From positions 1,736,001 to 1,800,000 of the forward strand of contig NZ_JBHRYQ010000001.1 of assembly GCF_042649125.1 (NCBI RefSeq): DNA of 64,000 nt, read 5' to 3'. The notes beneath the pieces are model-generated. The model saw only the letters and a list, made by a program, of their open reading frames with translations, had not been told where the DNA came from and searched no databases. Shown piece after piece: positions 17,617-25,567 of the stretch (its first letter is position 1; each line of letters starts with the position of its first letter). This DNA is from Leadbetterella lacunae. GTDB lineage: Bacteria > Bacteroidota > Bacteroidia > Cytophagales > Spirosomataceae. Position numbers and translations under genes: made by a program.

Positions 17617-18804
17617 ATGGAAAGCTCAGATATCATCAACTACGATTATATAATTTGTGGTGGTGGAATGTCTGGGCTTTCTTTGGCTTATCACCTTTCA
17701 AATTCGAAATTGTCGGATAAGAAAATTCTCATAATAGAGCCCGAAACCAAAAACCAAAACGACCGAACCTGGGCCTTTTGGGAACAAGGAACAAATCCGT
17801 TTGATGAAATATTGGCTGCCAATTGGCAAAACATTTTCATCACCGATAGCTCCGGAGTTAAAAAGAAAATCCCACTAAAATCTTATGCTTATAAACTAAT
17901 AAGAGGAATAGATTTTTATGAATTCGTGAATGCTCACCTTGCTAAGTTTCCTAATATCACCTTCAAAAAAGATCGAGTTTTAGATATTTTAGATTTGAAC
18001 TCTAGCGTTACCGTAAAAACCGAAAAAGGCAATTTTAAAGCACTACATGTTTTTGACAGCACCTTCAAATTAGACATTAATAATCCAAAAAACATTAACT
18101 TACTTCAGCATTTCAAAGGTTATGTAGTAAAATCAGATAAAGAAGTCTTTGATCTTAATACACCCGACATGATGGATTTTAGTATTCCTCAAAAAAGCCA
18201 TGAAGGAAGGTTTATGTATATTTTACCTCTATCTAAAAACAAAGCCTTAGTAGAGTTTACCGTATTTTCAGAACGTCTTTTAGAGCAAAATACGTACACA
18301 AATGAGTTAGAGTGTTTTTTAACGGAGAGGTATCCCAACATAATTTTTGAGATAGAAGAAGAAGAATTTGGAGTGATTCCGATGTCAGACGTCGCTACAG
18401 CAGAATTTCCATCCAAAAACGTGAGTAGAATTGGCACCGCAGCCGGATACACAAACCCAGCCACTGGTTATACCTTTGCAAACACACAAAGAAAGCTTTT
18501 AGCGATAGTACAAAAACTAGAAAAAGGAAAACTACCCTCGGAAAAGCAAGTTTCTTGGTTTGAAAAAAGACATGAACTTTATGCGTCTACCCTACTTTAT
18601 GTAATAGCCGAAGACCTTTATCCAATGTCCGAAAGTTTCAAGAGGATTTTCAACAAAAATGACATTGAATCCGTATTTCGTTTTTTAGACCAAAAGTCAA
18701 GTTTGTGGGACGAAATTAAGATAATGTGGTCTACTCCCAAATTAATTTTCGGAAAAGCATTTTTGCTCGTAGTATTTAAAAAACTAAAAGGAGCGTTTCT
18801 GTAG
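17617..18804 (+). CDS. crtY: Lycopene beta-cyclase (CrtY type)
   Basis: 395 aa FAD/NAD(P)-dependent cyclase that closes beta-ionone rings on lycopene. The dinucleotide-binding GGGMSG is at residues 15-20 (after YIICGGG), and the cyclase signature DRTWAFWE at 49-56. A mid-protein GYTNPATGYTFANTQRK segment matches the family's conserved catalytic/FAD region. Indicates carotenoid pigment synthesis; no other crt gene is in the window. Close spacing to lipA suggests co-transcription. The C-terminus ends in a hydrophobic/basic helix (KAFLLVVFKKLKG) likely to associate with the membrane. Confidence 0.88.
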   Translation: MESSDIINYDYIICGGGMSGLSLAYHLSNSKLSDKKILIIEPETKNQNDRTWAFWEQGTNPFDEILAANWQNIFITDSSGVKKKIPLKSYAYKLIRGIDFYEFVNAHLAKFPNITFKKDRVLDILDLNSSVTVKTEKGNFKALHVFDSTFKLDINNPKNINLLQHFKGYVVKSDKEVFDLNTPDMMDFSIPQKSHEGRFMYILPLSKNKALVEFTVFSERLLEQNTYTNELECFLTERYPNIIFEIEEEEFGVIPMSDVATAEFPSKNVSRIGTAAGYTNPATGYTFANTQRKLLAIVQKLEKGKLPSEKQVSWFEKRHELYASTLLYVIAEDLYPMSESFKRIFNKNDIESVFRFLDQKSSLWDEIKIMWSTPKLIFGKAFLLVVFKKLKGAFL

Positions 18805-18916
18805 ATTTTTTCTATTCTAGCTACCTTTAAAATATTATCATTTCAGTAATTTTCTCTACGAATAAGCAAATTTATAGATTTATTCACTATAATTTTTAAT
18901 TATCACCAAAAAGCCT

Positions 18917-18924
18917 CAATTTTG
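18917..18924 (+). promoter_or_regulatory. -7-like element (CAATTTTG) for the metK transcript
   Basis: CAATTTTG differs from TAnnTTTG only at the first base. It predicts a transcription start near 18930-18931, exactly where the 5' strand of the closing stem of the metK leader begins. A -33 TTG is not evident. Confidence 0.4.
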
Positions 18925-18930
18925 CATTAC

Positions 18931-19060
18931 ATCAAGAGTTTCTCTCGAAAAAGAGAAAACCAACCGAGTATTTTTTTGAAACGCCGCGGTGGTAAAATAG
19001 ATGTGGGTCGCCCGACCAAAATAGTTTCGGCAAAGCACCTTACAGACATTACTCTTGCAT
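18931..19060 (+). ncRNA. Structured 5' leader of metK, candidate riboswitch
   Basis: Closing stem: ATCAAGAGT (18931-18939) pairs with ACTCTTGCAT (19051-19060), 9 bp with one bulge. Inside it are a hairpin TTCTCT/AGAGAA (18940-18945 with 18952-18957); a stem CCAACCG/CGGTGG (18960-18966 with 18987-18992, one bulged A); and a hairpin GGTC/GACC (19006-19009 with 19014-19017). Alternative pairings GAAAC (18978-18982)/GTTTC (19024-19028) and GGTG (18988-18991)/CACC (19036-19039) cross each other and compete with the second stem, as expected for a pseudoknot or a switch. It ends 30 nt before the metK ATG. It resembles no SAM riboswitch class I can match with confidence, although location and architecture suggest SAM control. 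Confidence 0.5.
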
Positions 19061-19090
19061 TATTTTATTAATATTTTAAATTTATAAAAA

Positions 19091-20362
19091 ATGCCGTATT
19101 TATTTACCTCAGAATCAGTTTCTGAAGGACACCCAGACAAGGTCGCTGACCAAATCTCAGACTCACTTATCGATCACTTTTTGGCGTTTGACCCAAACTC
19201 AAAAGTAGCTTGTGAAACACTTGTTACTACTGGACTTGTGGTTTTGGCCGGAGAAGTAAACACAAAAACGTATTTAGACGTACAAACTATCGCGAGAGAT
19301 GTAATCAAGAAAATTGGTTATACTAAGGCTGAATATATGTTTGAGGCTAATTCGTGTGGAATTATCTCTGCCATTCACGAGCAATCTTCTGATATCAATC
19401 AAGGAGTTGACCGTGTAGCAGCTGAAGATTTCGAAGCAAAAGCTAATGCTCAAGGTGCTGGAGACCAAGGTATGATGTTTGGTTATGCAACCAAAGAGAC
19501 CGACAACTACATGCCACTTGCATTAGACCTATCTCACAAAATACTTGAAGAACTAGCAGCTTTCAGAAAAGAAGGTGATGTTATTGATTACCTTAGGCCG
19601 GATTCTAAGTCGCAGGTAACTATTGAGTATTCTGACGATAACCAACCTATCAGAATTGACACAATTGTGATCTCAACGCAACACGACGATTTCGCTGATG
19701 ACGAATCTATGCTTGCTAAAATTAAAGCAGACATGGTTAATATCGTGATTCCAAGAGTGAAATCTAAGTTAAAAGCTGAAATCCAAGCCTTATTTACAGA
19801 CGATATCCTGTATCACATTAACCCAACAGGTAAGTTTGTAATTGGTGGACCTCACGGAGACACTGGCCTTACGGGTCGTAAAATCATCGTAGATACTTAC
19901 GGTGGTAAAGGTGCACACGGTGGTGGAGCATTTTCAGGAAAAGATCCATCTAAAGTGGATAGATCTGCAGCATATGCCACCAGACACATCGCTAAAAACT
20001 TAGTAGCGGCGGGTCTTTGTGACGAAGTGTTGGTTCAGGTTTCTTATGCAATTGGTGTTGCTACGCCTTGTGGAATTTTTGTAGATACAAAAGGCACAGC
20101 CAAAGTTGAGCTTTCAGATGGCGAAATCGCTAGAAAAGTTGAGGCTATCTTTGACATGAGACCTTATGCTATCGAGCAAAGACTTAAACTAAGAACACCT
20201 ATCTATTCTGAAACTGCGGCTTATGGTCACATGGGTAGAGAATCAAAAGTAGTTACGAAGGTTTTCGAAAACGCAGGTCAAAGAGCAGAGATGGAAGTTG
20301 AACTATTTACTTGGGAAAAATTAGACTACGTAGATAAAGTAAAGGCTGAATTTGGCTTGTAA
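19091..20362 (+). CDS. metK: S-adenosylmethionine synthetase
   Basis: 423 aa, the length usual in Bacteroidota (longer than the 384-aa E. coli enzyme). Makes SAM from methionine and ATP. Landmarks: FTSESVSEGHPDKVADQISD at residues 5-24 with the ATP-binding His, the GAGDQGMMFGYA hexapeptide region near 120-131, and GGAFSGKDPSKVDRSAAYA with the P-loop-like lysines near 278-296. Preceded by the structured leader at 18931-19060, which is the likely control point, and closed by the hairpin at 20445. Single-gene unit. Confidence 0.98.
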   Translation: MPYLFTSESVSEGHPDKVADQISDSLIDHFLAFDPNSKVACETLVTTGLVVLAGEVNTKTYLDVQTIARDVIKKIGYTKAEYMFEANSCGIISAIHEQSSDINQGVDRVAAEDFEAKANAQGAGDQGMMFGYATKETDNYMPLALDLSHKILEELAAFRKEGDVIDYLRPDSKSQVTIEYSDDNQPIRIDTIVISTQHDDFADDESMLAKIKADMVNIVIPRVKSKLKAEIQALFTDDILYHINPTGKFVIGGPHGDTGLTGRKIIVDTYGGKGAHGGGAFSGKDPSKVDRSAAYATRHIAKNLVAAGLCDEVLVQVSYAIGVATPCGIFVDTKGTAKVELSDGEIARKVEAIFDMRPYAIEQRLKLRTPIYSETAAYGHMGRESKVVTKVFENAGQRAEMEVELFTWEKLDYVDKVKAEFGL

Positions 20363-20444
20363 AAGTTAATTTTAGACGTTAAAATGGTACGAAGTGAGTA
20401 ATTATACGTACTTTTTTATACTTTTCTAAAAAACATATTTACCT

Positions 20445-20477
20445 AAAAGCCTAATCTACAAAAGATTAGGCTTTTTT
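20445..20477 (+). terminator. Intrinsic terminator after metK
   Basis: Inverted repeat AAAAGCCTAATCT / AGATTAGGCTTTT with a short loop and a run of T, 82 nt after the metK stop. Confidence 0.85.
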
Positions 20478-20599
20478 GAGTTAAATTTAAAACAAACTTT
20501 TTTGTATTTTTCTAATTTGAAAGGTACTTTTGGGAAAGATTTCAAGATTTAGAAATAAAATAAATAAAAGAGGTCAGTAAAGGCTTTAAATTCATAAAA

Positions 20600-21478
20600 A
20601 TGAGCATTCTAGTAAACAAAAATTCCAAAGTAATCGTACAAGGATTCACAGGTTCAGAAGGATCTTTTCATGCCAGCCAAATGATTGAGTACGGCACAAA
20701 TGTAGTAGGTGGAGTTACACCAGGAAAAGGTGGCCAAACACACCTAGACCGTCCAGTATTCAACACAGTAGAAGAAGCTGTGGTACAAGCTGGAGCTGAT
20801 GTTTCTATTATTTTTGTTCCACCAGGGTTCGCAGCTGATGCTATCATGGAAGCAGCTGATGCAGGTATCAAAGTGATCGTTTGTATCACCGAAGGTATTC
20901 CTACAAAAGACATGATTAAAGCAAAAAACTACCTTGAAGGAAAAGATGTAACTTTAGTTGGACCAAACTGCCCAGGAATTATCACAGCTGAAGAGTGTAA
21001 AGTAGGTATTATGCCAGGCTTTATTTTCAAAAAAGGCACAATCGGAGTTGTTTCTAAATCAGGTACTTTAACTTACGAGGCAGTAGACCAATTGACTAAA
21101 GCAGGTTTAGGTCAAACTACAGCTATTGGTATCGGTGGAGATCCGATTATCGGAACTACTACTAAGCAAGCAGTAGAAATGTTTATGAACGACCCTGAGA
21201 CTGAAGGAATCGTAATGATAGGTGAAATTGGTGGTGGAATGGAAGCTGAAGCTGCTCATTACATCCAATCAACTGGAAACAAGAAGCCAGTTGTAGGTTT
21301 CATAGCAGGTCAAACTGCACCTAAAGGAAGAAGAATGGGTCACGCTGGTGCTATCATCGGTGGTGCTGACGATACAGCTGCTGCTAAAATGGCAATTATG
21401 CGTTCATGTGGTATCCATGTAGTAGATTCTCCTGCTGAAATAGGCGTGACAATGTTGAAAGCTTTAGGAAAAGCATAA
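20600..21478 (+). CDS. sucD: Succinyl-CoA synthetase (ligase) alpha subunit
   Basis: 292 aa. TCA-cycle enzyme that interconverts succinyl-CoA and succinate with ADP/GDP phosphorylation. The CoA-binding N-terminal Rossmann domain opens VIVQGFTGSEGSFHASQM, and the phosphohistidine loop is GHAGAIIGG with the catalytic His at residue 248. The beta subunit (sucC) is not adjacent in this window, as is common in Bacteroidota. Its own terminator follows at 21516. Mdh lies close by on the opposite strand, so two TCA genes are neighbours but in separate transcripts. Confidence 0.97.
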   Translation: MSILVNKNSKVIVQGFTGSEGSFHASQMIEYGTNVVGGVTPGKGGQTHLDRPVFNTVEEAVVQAGADVSIIFVPPGFAADAIMEAADAGIKVIVCITEGIPTKDMIKAKNYLEGKDVTLVGPNCPGIITAEECKVGIMPGFIFKKGTIGVVSKSGTLTYEAVDQLTKAGLGQTTAIGIGGDPIIGTTTKQAVEMFMNDPETEGIVMIGEIGGGMEAEAAHYIQSTGNKKPVVGFIAGQTAPKGRRMGHAGAIIGGADDTAAAKMAIMRSCGIHVVDSPAEIGVTMLKALGKA

Positions 21479-21515
21479 AATATTTTATAAAGTATCATAG
21501 TTTGGTACAATTTTT

Positions 21516-21558
21516 AGGACCTTTAGATAGACAAGACTATCAAAGGTCCTTTTTTTTG
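21516..21558 (+). terminator. Intrinsic terminator after sucD
   Basis: Hairpin from AGGACCTTT...GATAG to CTATC...AAAGGTCCT followed by eight T, 38 nt after the sucD stop. Confidence 0.88.
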
Positions 21559-21585
21559 TTTTTCAAATACTAAAAACTATGTGCA

Positions 21586-22017
21586 ATGAAAAAACTACTG
21601 ATCGCCTCCGCTACCCTTTTCGCCTTAAACTCATGCGAAAAAATTGAAATAGAAAAACCAGAAACTCCTACACAAATCAAGGTAGAGGGAATAGACCTAC
21701 TTACAGATGGAGATTTGAAGAAATGGTCGTTGGTTATTTATACTGAAAATAACATCAGCAAATTTGACTCCTGTGCAGCCGACGATATATTCACTTTTTC
21801 GAAATCAAAAAAAGAATACAGCTGGTTAAAAAACAACACCCCGTGTTTTGATGGGGACGTAGACCAAGTCTTCTCTTTTGAGCTAATGCCCGGAGATTCT
21901 ATTTTGAAGATAAATGATTTTAACTATGCGGTTAGAAAACTAACCAAAGACTCATTAATAATAGATACCGAATTGCATAATCTGGTAGTAAAAGTTGGAT
22001 ACAAAGCAAAAAAATAA
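21586..22017 (+). CDS. Small lipoprotein, hypothetical
   Basis: 143 aa. Lipoprotein signal MKKLLIASATLFALNSC, with Cys17 as the lipidated residue after LNS. The mature protein is a small beta-rich domain with a WSLVIYTENNISKFDSC segment, reminiscent of lipocalin-like lipoproteins in Bacteroidota. No catalytic motif. Three more cysteines in the mature part could form disulfides. Start chosen for the lipobox. The stop codon is embedded in a hairpin. Confidence 0.7.
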   Translation: MKKLLIASATLFALNSCEKIEIEKPETPTQIKVEGIDLLTDGDLKKWSLVIYTENNISKFDSCAADDIFTFSKSKKEYSWLKNNTPCFDGDVDQVFSFELMPGDSILKINDFNYAVRKLTKDSLIIDTELHNLVVKVGYKAKK

Positions 22018-22041
22018 GGGCTAAGAAAAATCTTAACCCTT
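22016..22041. terminator. Hairpin at the end of the lipoprotein gene (possible terminator)
   Basis: AAGGG..TAAGA / TCTTA..CCCTT around an AAAA loop. It begins inside the TAA stop of the lipoprotein gene and faces the convergent mdh gene. No good T tract on the plus side, so termination is uncertain. Confidence 0.5.
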
Positions 22042-22069
22042 AAAGTTTTACAGATTAACTCTAAAAAAA

Positions 22070-22999
22070 TTAAAGAGCGTCGTTCATTGCTCTTACTGCA
22101 GCAGCTGATTTTTCAAATGCCGCTTTTTCTGCGTTAGTCAATCTAAGGTTTATTATTTTCTCCCATCCATTTCTTCCGATTGTTACAGGTACTCCCATGC
22201 AAATATCTTTTTGACCATACTCGCCATTAAGATATACGCTTGAAGGAATAATTTTCTTTTCGTCTCTAAGGATAGACTCTACAATTTGGCCAATAGCCGC
22301 ACCTGGAGCATACCAAGCTGAAGTTCCTAACAGACCTGTAAGTGTAGCACCACCAACCATAGTTTTAGCCGCTACATCGTCCATTTTAGCTCCGCTCAAG
22401 AATCTACTTACTGGAATACCATTCCAAGTAGCCATTCTAGTCAAAGGAATCATAGTGGTGTCACCGTGACCACCTATTACCATTCCGCTTAAATCGCTTT
22501 GAGCTACTTCCATAGCTTCAGCCAATCTATATCTGAAACGAGCAGAATCTAATGCTCCACCCATACCAATTACTTTTTTCTTAGAAATGCCCATCTCAGC
22601 TGCAATTTTGTAGGTAAGATAAGTCATTGTATCCATAGGGTTAGAAACAATGATAATAACTGCTTTTGGAGAAACAGCTAGAGCATTTGTAACTACAGTT
22701 TTCACGATTCCGGCGTTAATTCCGATAAGTTCCTCTCTCGTCATACCTGGCTTACGAGGTAAACCCGAAGTAACAACTATTACGTCAGACTTTGCAGTTC
22801 TAGCATAATCATTTGTAACTCCTACGATTTTAGTATCAAAACCTTCGATAGAGGCGGTCTGCATCAAGTCCATTGCCTTACCTTCTGCAAAACCTTCTTT
22901 GATATCCAAAATAACTACCTCAGAAGCGATTTCTTTTCTTGCGATGTTGTCAGCGGCTGTTGCTCCTACTGCACCCGCACCAATAACTGTAACTTTCAT
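22070..22999 (-). CDS. mdh: Malate dehydrogenase (NAD, LDH-like type)
   Basis: 309 aa. Rossmann start VIGAGAVGATAAD (residues 5-17) with D32 after the second strand, which favours NAD. The mobile loop PRKPGMTREEL (81-91) carries substrate-binding arginines, and the catalytic His is H178 in GGHGDT with an Arg in MGGALDSARFRY. This is the tetrameric 'LDH-like' malate dehydrogenase found in Bacteroidota and Chlorobi. Converts malate to oxaloacetate in the TCA cycle. Expressed from the strong-looking promoter at 23049-23080. Confidence 0.96.
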   Translation of the reverse strand: MKVTVIGAGAVGATAADNIARKEIASEVVILDIKEGFAEGKAMDLMQTASIEGFDTKIVGVTNDYARTAKSDVIVVTSGLPRKPGMTREELIGINAGIVKTVVTNALAVSPKAVIIIVSNPMDTMTYLTYKIAAEMGISKKKVIGMGGALDSARFRYRLAEAMEVAQSDLSGMVIGGHGDTTMIPLTRMATWNGIPVSRFLSGAKMDDVAAKTMVGGATLTGLLGTSAWYAPGAAIGQIVESILRDEKKIIPSSVYLNGEYGQKDICMGVPVTIGRNGWEKIINLRLTNAEKAAFEKSAAAVRAMNDAL

Positions 23000-23048
23000 A
23001 ATATTAAACTATTTCGAGATTAAACTACTTAATGATAAAATTTATAAG

Positions 23049-23080
23049 CAAAAATATTGTATATTTTTAATATATACCAA
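23049..23080 (-). promoter_or_regulatory. Promoter of mdh (TTG / 21 nt / TATTTTTG)
   Basis: On the minus strand, TTG (23080-23078) is followed by a 21-nt spacer and TATTTTTG (23056-23049), an exact fit to the Bacteroidota sigma-A consensus. It predicts a leader of about 40 nt before the ATG at 22999. Confidence 0.65.
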
Positions 23081-23176
23081 TGAATTGAATCCGTATTTTG
23101 GTATTATTTGAATTAATAGTAATTTTAAGCAATAAATAAATGCAGAAGCGTATAAACTGCCCCAATAAAAACAAAA

Positions 23177-23602
23177 ATGAACGAAAAAAGCCTAATAGAA
23201 AAAATCATAAATTCTATATTTTATTCAAAATCAATGTCAAAAGCCAGCAAACTGTCCAACAACACTGCTGGGATTTTAAATGTATTAAAAAAGGCTTTAA
23301 ATAAAATTCAGGAGCAAGGCAAAGGGCCCATAATAGATCAAATACGAAATAAATTATTGATTTTTGGTGGTTTAATAAAGTCATACGCAACAGGAGAATA
23401 TCGCGACATAGAACTTAAGAACCTGGTGATTATTTTGGGGTCAATGATTTACTTTATTTCACCCATAGATTTTATTCCAGATATACTGCCGATGGTAGGT
23501 TTTGCAGACGATATTGCACTCTTAACATTTGCATACAACTCAGTAGCAAGCGAAATAGAGAAATACGAACTTTGGTTACTAAATAAAAATTTAAATTCTT
23601 GA
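23177..23602 (+). CDS. DUF1232 (YkvA-type) membrane protein
   Basis: 141 aa. The C-terminal third is the DUF1232 signature: a membrane segment ending YFISPIDFIPDILP, then GFADDIALLTFAYNSV (about residues 95-130). N-terminal part is a polar helical region. YkvA proteins are small inner-membrane proteins of unknown function. It is divergent from mdh, with 177 bp between them, and stands alone. Confidence 0.85.
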   Translation: MNEKSLIEKIINSIFYSKSMSKASKLSNNTAGILNVLKKALNKIQEQGKGPIIDQIRNKLLIFGGLIKSYATGEYRDIELKNLVIILGSMIYFISPIDFIPDILPMVGFADDIALLTFAYNSVASEIEKYELWLLNKNLNS

Positions 23603-23690
23603 GAACTAGAGTTCTACCCCTAACTCAAAGTTTTAGACCAAAAAGGATTCAAATATTACAATAATTCCTTTTAATTTGGAGTTTAATTAT

Positions 23691-23698
23691 TAAATTTG
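23691..23698 (+). promoter_or_regulatory. -7 promoter element (TAAATTTG) of tatA
   Basis: TAAATTTG fits TAnnTTTG, 27 nt before the tatA ATG. A TTTG lies upstream at 23675 but only 12 nt away, so the -33 box is unassigned. Confidence 0.45.
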
Positions 23699-23725
23699 TC
23701 TTATCATTTATAAAGCACTTTACTC

Positions 23726-23926
23726 ATGGAAATAGCAACATTATTATTTTTAGGTAATTTAGGAGGAACAGAAATCTTCGTTATCGTATTTGTTATATTA
23801 TTATTTTTTGGAGCGAAAAAATTACCTGAGCTTGCACGTGGATTAGGAAAAGGAATCCGTGAGTTCAAAGACGCTACAAAGGAAGTAAAAGACAATATCG
23901 AAAAAGCTACCAACATAGAAGACTAA
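23726..23926 (+). CDS. tatA: Twin-arginine translocase subunit TatA/TatE
   Basis: 66 aa. Short N-terminal membrane helix (about residues 8-25, FVIVFVILLFFGAKKLPELA). The hinge FGAKKLPELARGLGKGIREF begins an amphipathic helix, and the tail is charged. Polymerises with TatBC to export folded proteins with twin-arginine signals. No tatC in the window. Closed by a terminator at 23957 that reaches into the neighbourhood of gatA. Confidence 0.93.
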   Translation: MEIATLLFLGNLGGTEIFVIVFVILLFFGAKKLPELARGLGKGIREFKDATKEVKDNIEKATNIED

Positions 23927-23956
23927 TTTAAGTCTTTCTTTAGTCATCATTTTATA

Positions 23957-23999
23957 ACAACAGTTTCAAATTAATACTTTGGTCCTGTTGTTTTTTATT
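23957..23999 (+). terminator. Intrinsic terminator after tatA
   Basis: AACAACAG (23957-23964) pairs with CTGTTGTT (23985-23992), followed by a T-rich tract. The region just upstream of gatA coding sequence is therefore the 3' end of the tatA transcript. Confidence 0.7.
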
Positions 24000-24017
24000 T
24001 TTAAACCAAACGCTACA

Positions 24018-25439
24018 GTGGCCATTTTTTCATATTTCGACTATCGAAACCAGCTCATAAATAAAAAAACTTCCGCTTTAGAAACTGTCCAATATTTCCT
24101 TAAAAGAATTAAAGAAAACGCTGATTTAAATGTTTTTCTTGAAGTTTACGAAGAAGAGGCCATAGAAAAAGCTAAAGAAATTGACAAAAAAATAGCGAAT
24201 GGACAAGGTGGTAAACTAGCCGGAATGGTCATTGGCGTTAAAGATGTTTTGGCACATAAAGATCACGGGCTGCAGGCATCTAGCAAGATTTTAGAAGGCT
24301 TTAAGTCCCAATTTACTGCAACGGCCATTCAGCGTCTGATAGACGAAGATGTTATCATTATCGGTCGCCAAAACTGCGATGAATTTGCGATGGGTTCATC
24401 CAATGAAAATTCCGCATTTGGACCAACCAAAAACTTTGCTGACAAAACCAGGGTTCCAGGAGGTTCTTCAGGTGCTTCGGCAGTAGCTGTTCAAGCAGAT
24501 TTGTGCCACGCATCTATAGGTTCAGACACAGGCGGTTCGGTTAGACAACCCGCTAGTTTTTGTGGTGTTGTGGGCTTCAAACCAAGTTATGGTAGAATTT
24601 CGAGATGGGGACTAGCTGCATATGCTTCTTCATTTGACTGTATTGGACCAATCACACATAGTGTAGACGATGCCGCTTTGCTATTAGAAATAATGGCAGG
24701 GCAAGATGAATTTGACAGCACCGTTTCTACATTAGAAGTACCTAAATATTCAGAAAACCTTACCGATTCAAAAACATACAAAATCGGTTATTTTAAAGAT
24801 GCTTTAGACTCAGAAGGACTTGATAATGAAACCAAAGCTGCAACTTTAGCGAAACTTGAAGAGCTGAAAAACGCAGGACATACCTTGGTAGAACTTAAGT
24901 TTCCTCAAATGAAATATTTGCTACCAACGTATTATATTCTTACAATGGCTGAAGCCAGCTCAAACCTTTCAAGGTATGACGGCATTAGGTTTGGACACAG
25001 AAATACAGAAGCAAAAAACCTAGAGGAACTTTACAAAAAAACGAGAGGGGAAGGTTTTGGTGCGGAAGTAAAAAAACGTATTATGTTGGGGAGTTTTATA
25101 TTGAGTGCTGACTATTACGATGCCTACTACACCAAAGCCCAAAGGGTTAGAAGAAAGATAAAAGAACAGACCCAAGGATTCTTTGATGAGGTAGATTTTA
25201 TAGTTTCGCCTACGACTCCATCTCCGGCATTCAAAATAGGTGAAAAATCTGATAATCAGATACAAATGTTTTTGGCAGACATTTTTACAGTACATGCAAA
25301 TGTCATTGGATATCCATGTATCTCTATTCCAAATTCAAAAAACAAAGAAGGCTTACCTATTGGTTTTCAAATACTTGGAATGGAATTTAAAGAAGAAAAA
25401 CTATTAAATTTCGCTAAACACATTCACAACTTTCAATAA
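24018..25439 (+). CDS. gatA: Asp-tRNA(Asn)/Glu-tRNA(Gln) amidotransferase subunit A
   Basis: 473 aa from a GTG start at 24018. Amidase-signature enzyme that releases ammonia from glutamine to amidate mischarged tRNA. The Ser-cisSer-Lys triad is intact at K75 (GVKDVL), S150 (GGSSGASA) and S174 (DTGGSVRQP), each four residues before the S. aureus numbering. No in-frame ATG exists before codon 70. An in-frame TTG at 23979 lies inside the tatA terminator hairpin, so GTG 24018 is the best start (protein begins M-AIFSYFDYRNQL). gatB and gatC are not adjacent. Confidence 0.93.
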   Translation: MAIFSYFDYRNQLINKKTSALETVQYFLKRIKENADLNVFLEVYEEEAIEKAKEIDKKIANGQGGKLAGMVIGVKDVLAHKDHGLQASSKILEGFKSQFTATAIQRLIDEDVIIIGRQNCDEFAMGSSNENSAFGPTKNFADKTRVPGGSSGASAVAVQADLCHASIGSDTGGSVRQPASFCGVVGFKPSYGRISRWGLAAYASSFDCIGPITHSVDDAALLLEIMAGQDEFDSTVSTLEVPKYSENLTDSKTYKIGYFKDALDSEGLDNETKAATLAKLEELKNAGHTLVELKFPQMKYLLPTYYILTMAEASSNLSRYDGIRFGHRNTEAKNLEELYKKTRGEGFGAEVKKRIMLGSFILSADYYDAYYTKAQRVRRKIKEQTQGFFDEVDFIVSPTTPSPAFKIGEKSDNQIQMFLADIFTVHANVIGYPCISIPNSKNKEGLPIGFQILGMEFKEEKLLNFAKHIHNFQ

Positions 25440-25567
25440 ATTCAATAAATTAAGGTTTTTCTGATTAAAGTATCTTTTTTTTCTAAAAATAAAACATTAG
25501 ATTTGAACGTTGCTTTCTTAGTATTCCGATTAACATTTAAACACCAAGTGAAAACTTATTTTATATC

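Noticed and set aside
18931..19060. SAM-I (S-box) riboswitch assignment for the metK leader
   Set aside because: ATCAAGAG near the 5' end recalls the S-box, but the order of helices and the GGTGGAGGGA / GCAACC core do not match; kept as unclassified.
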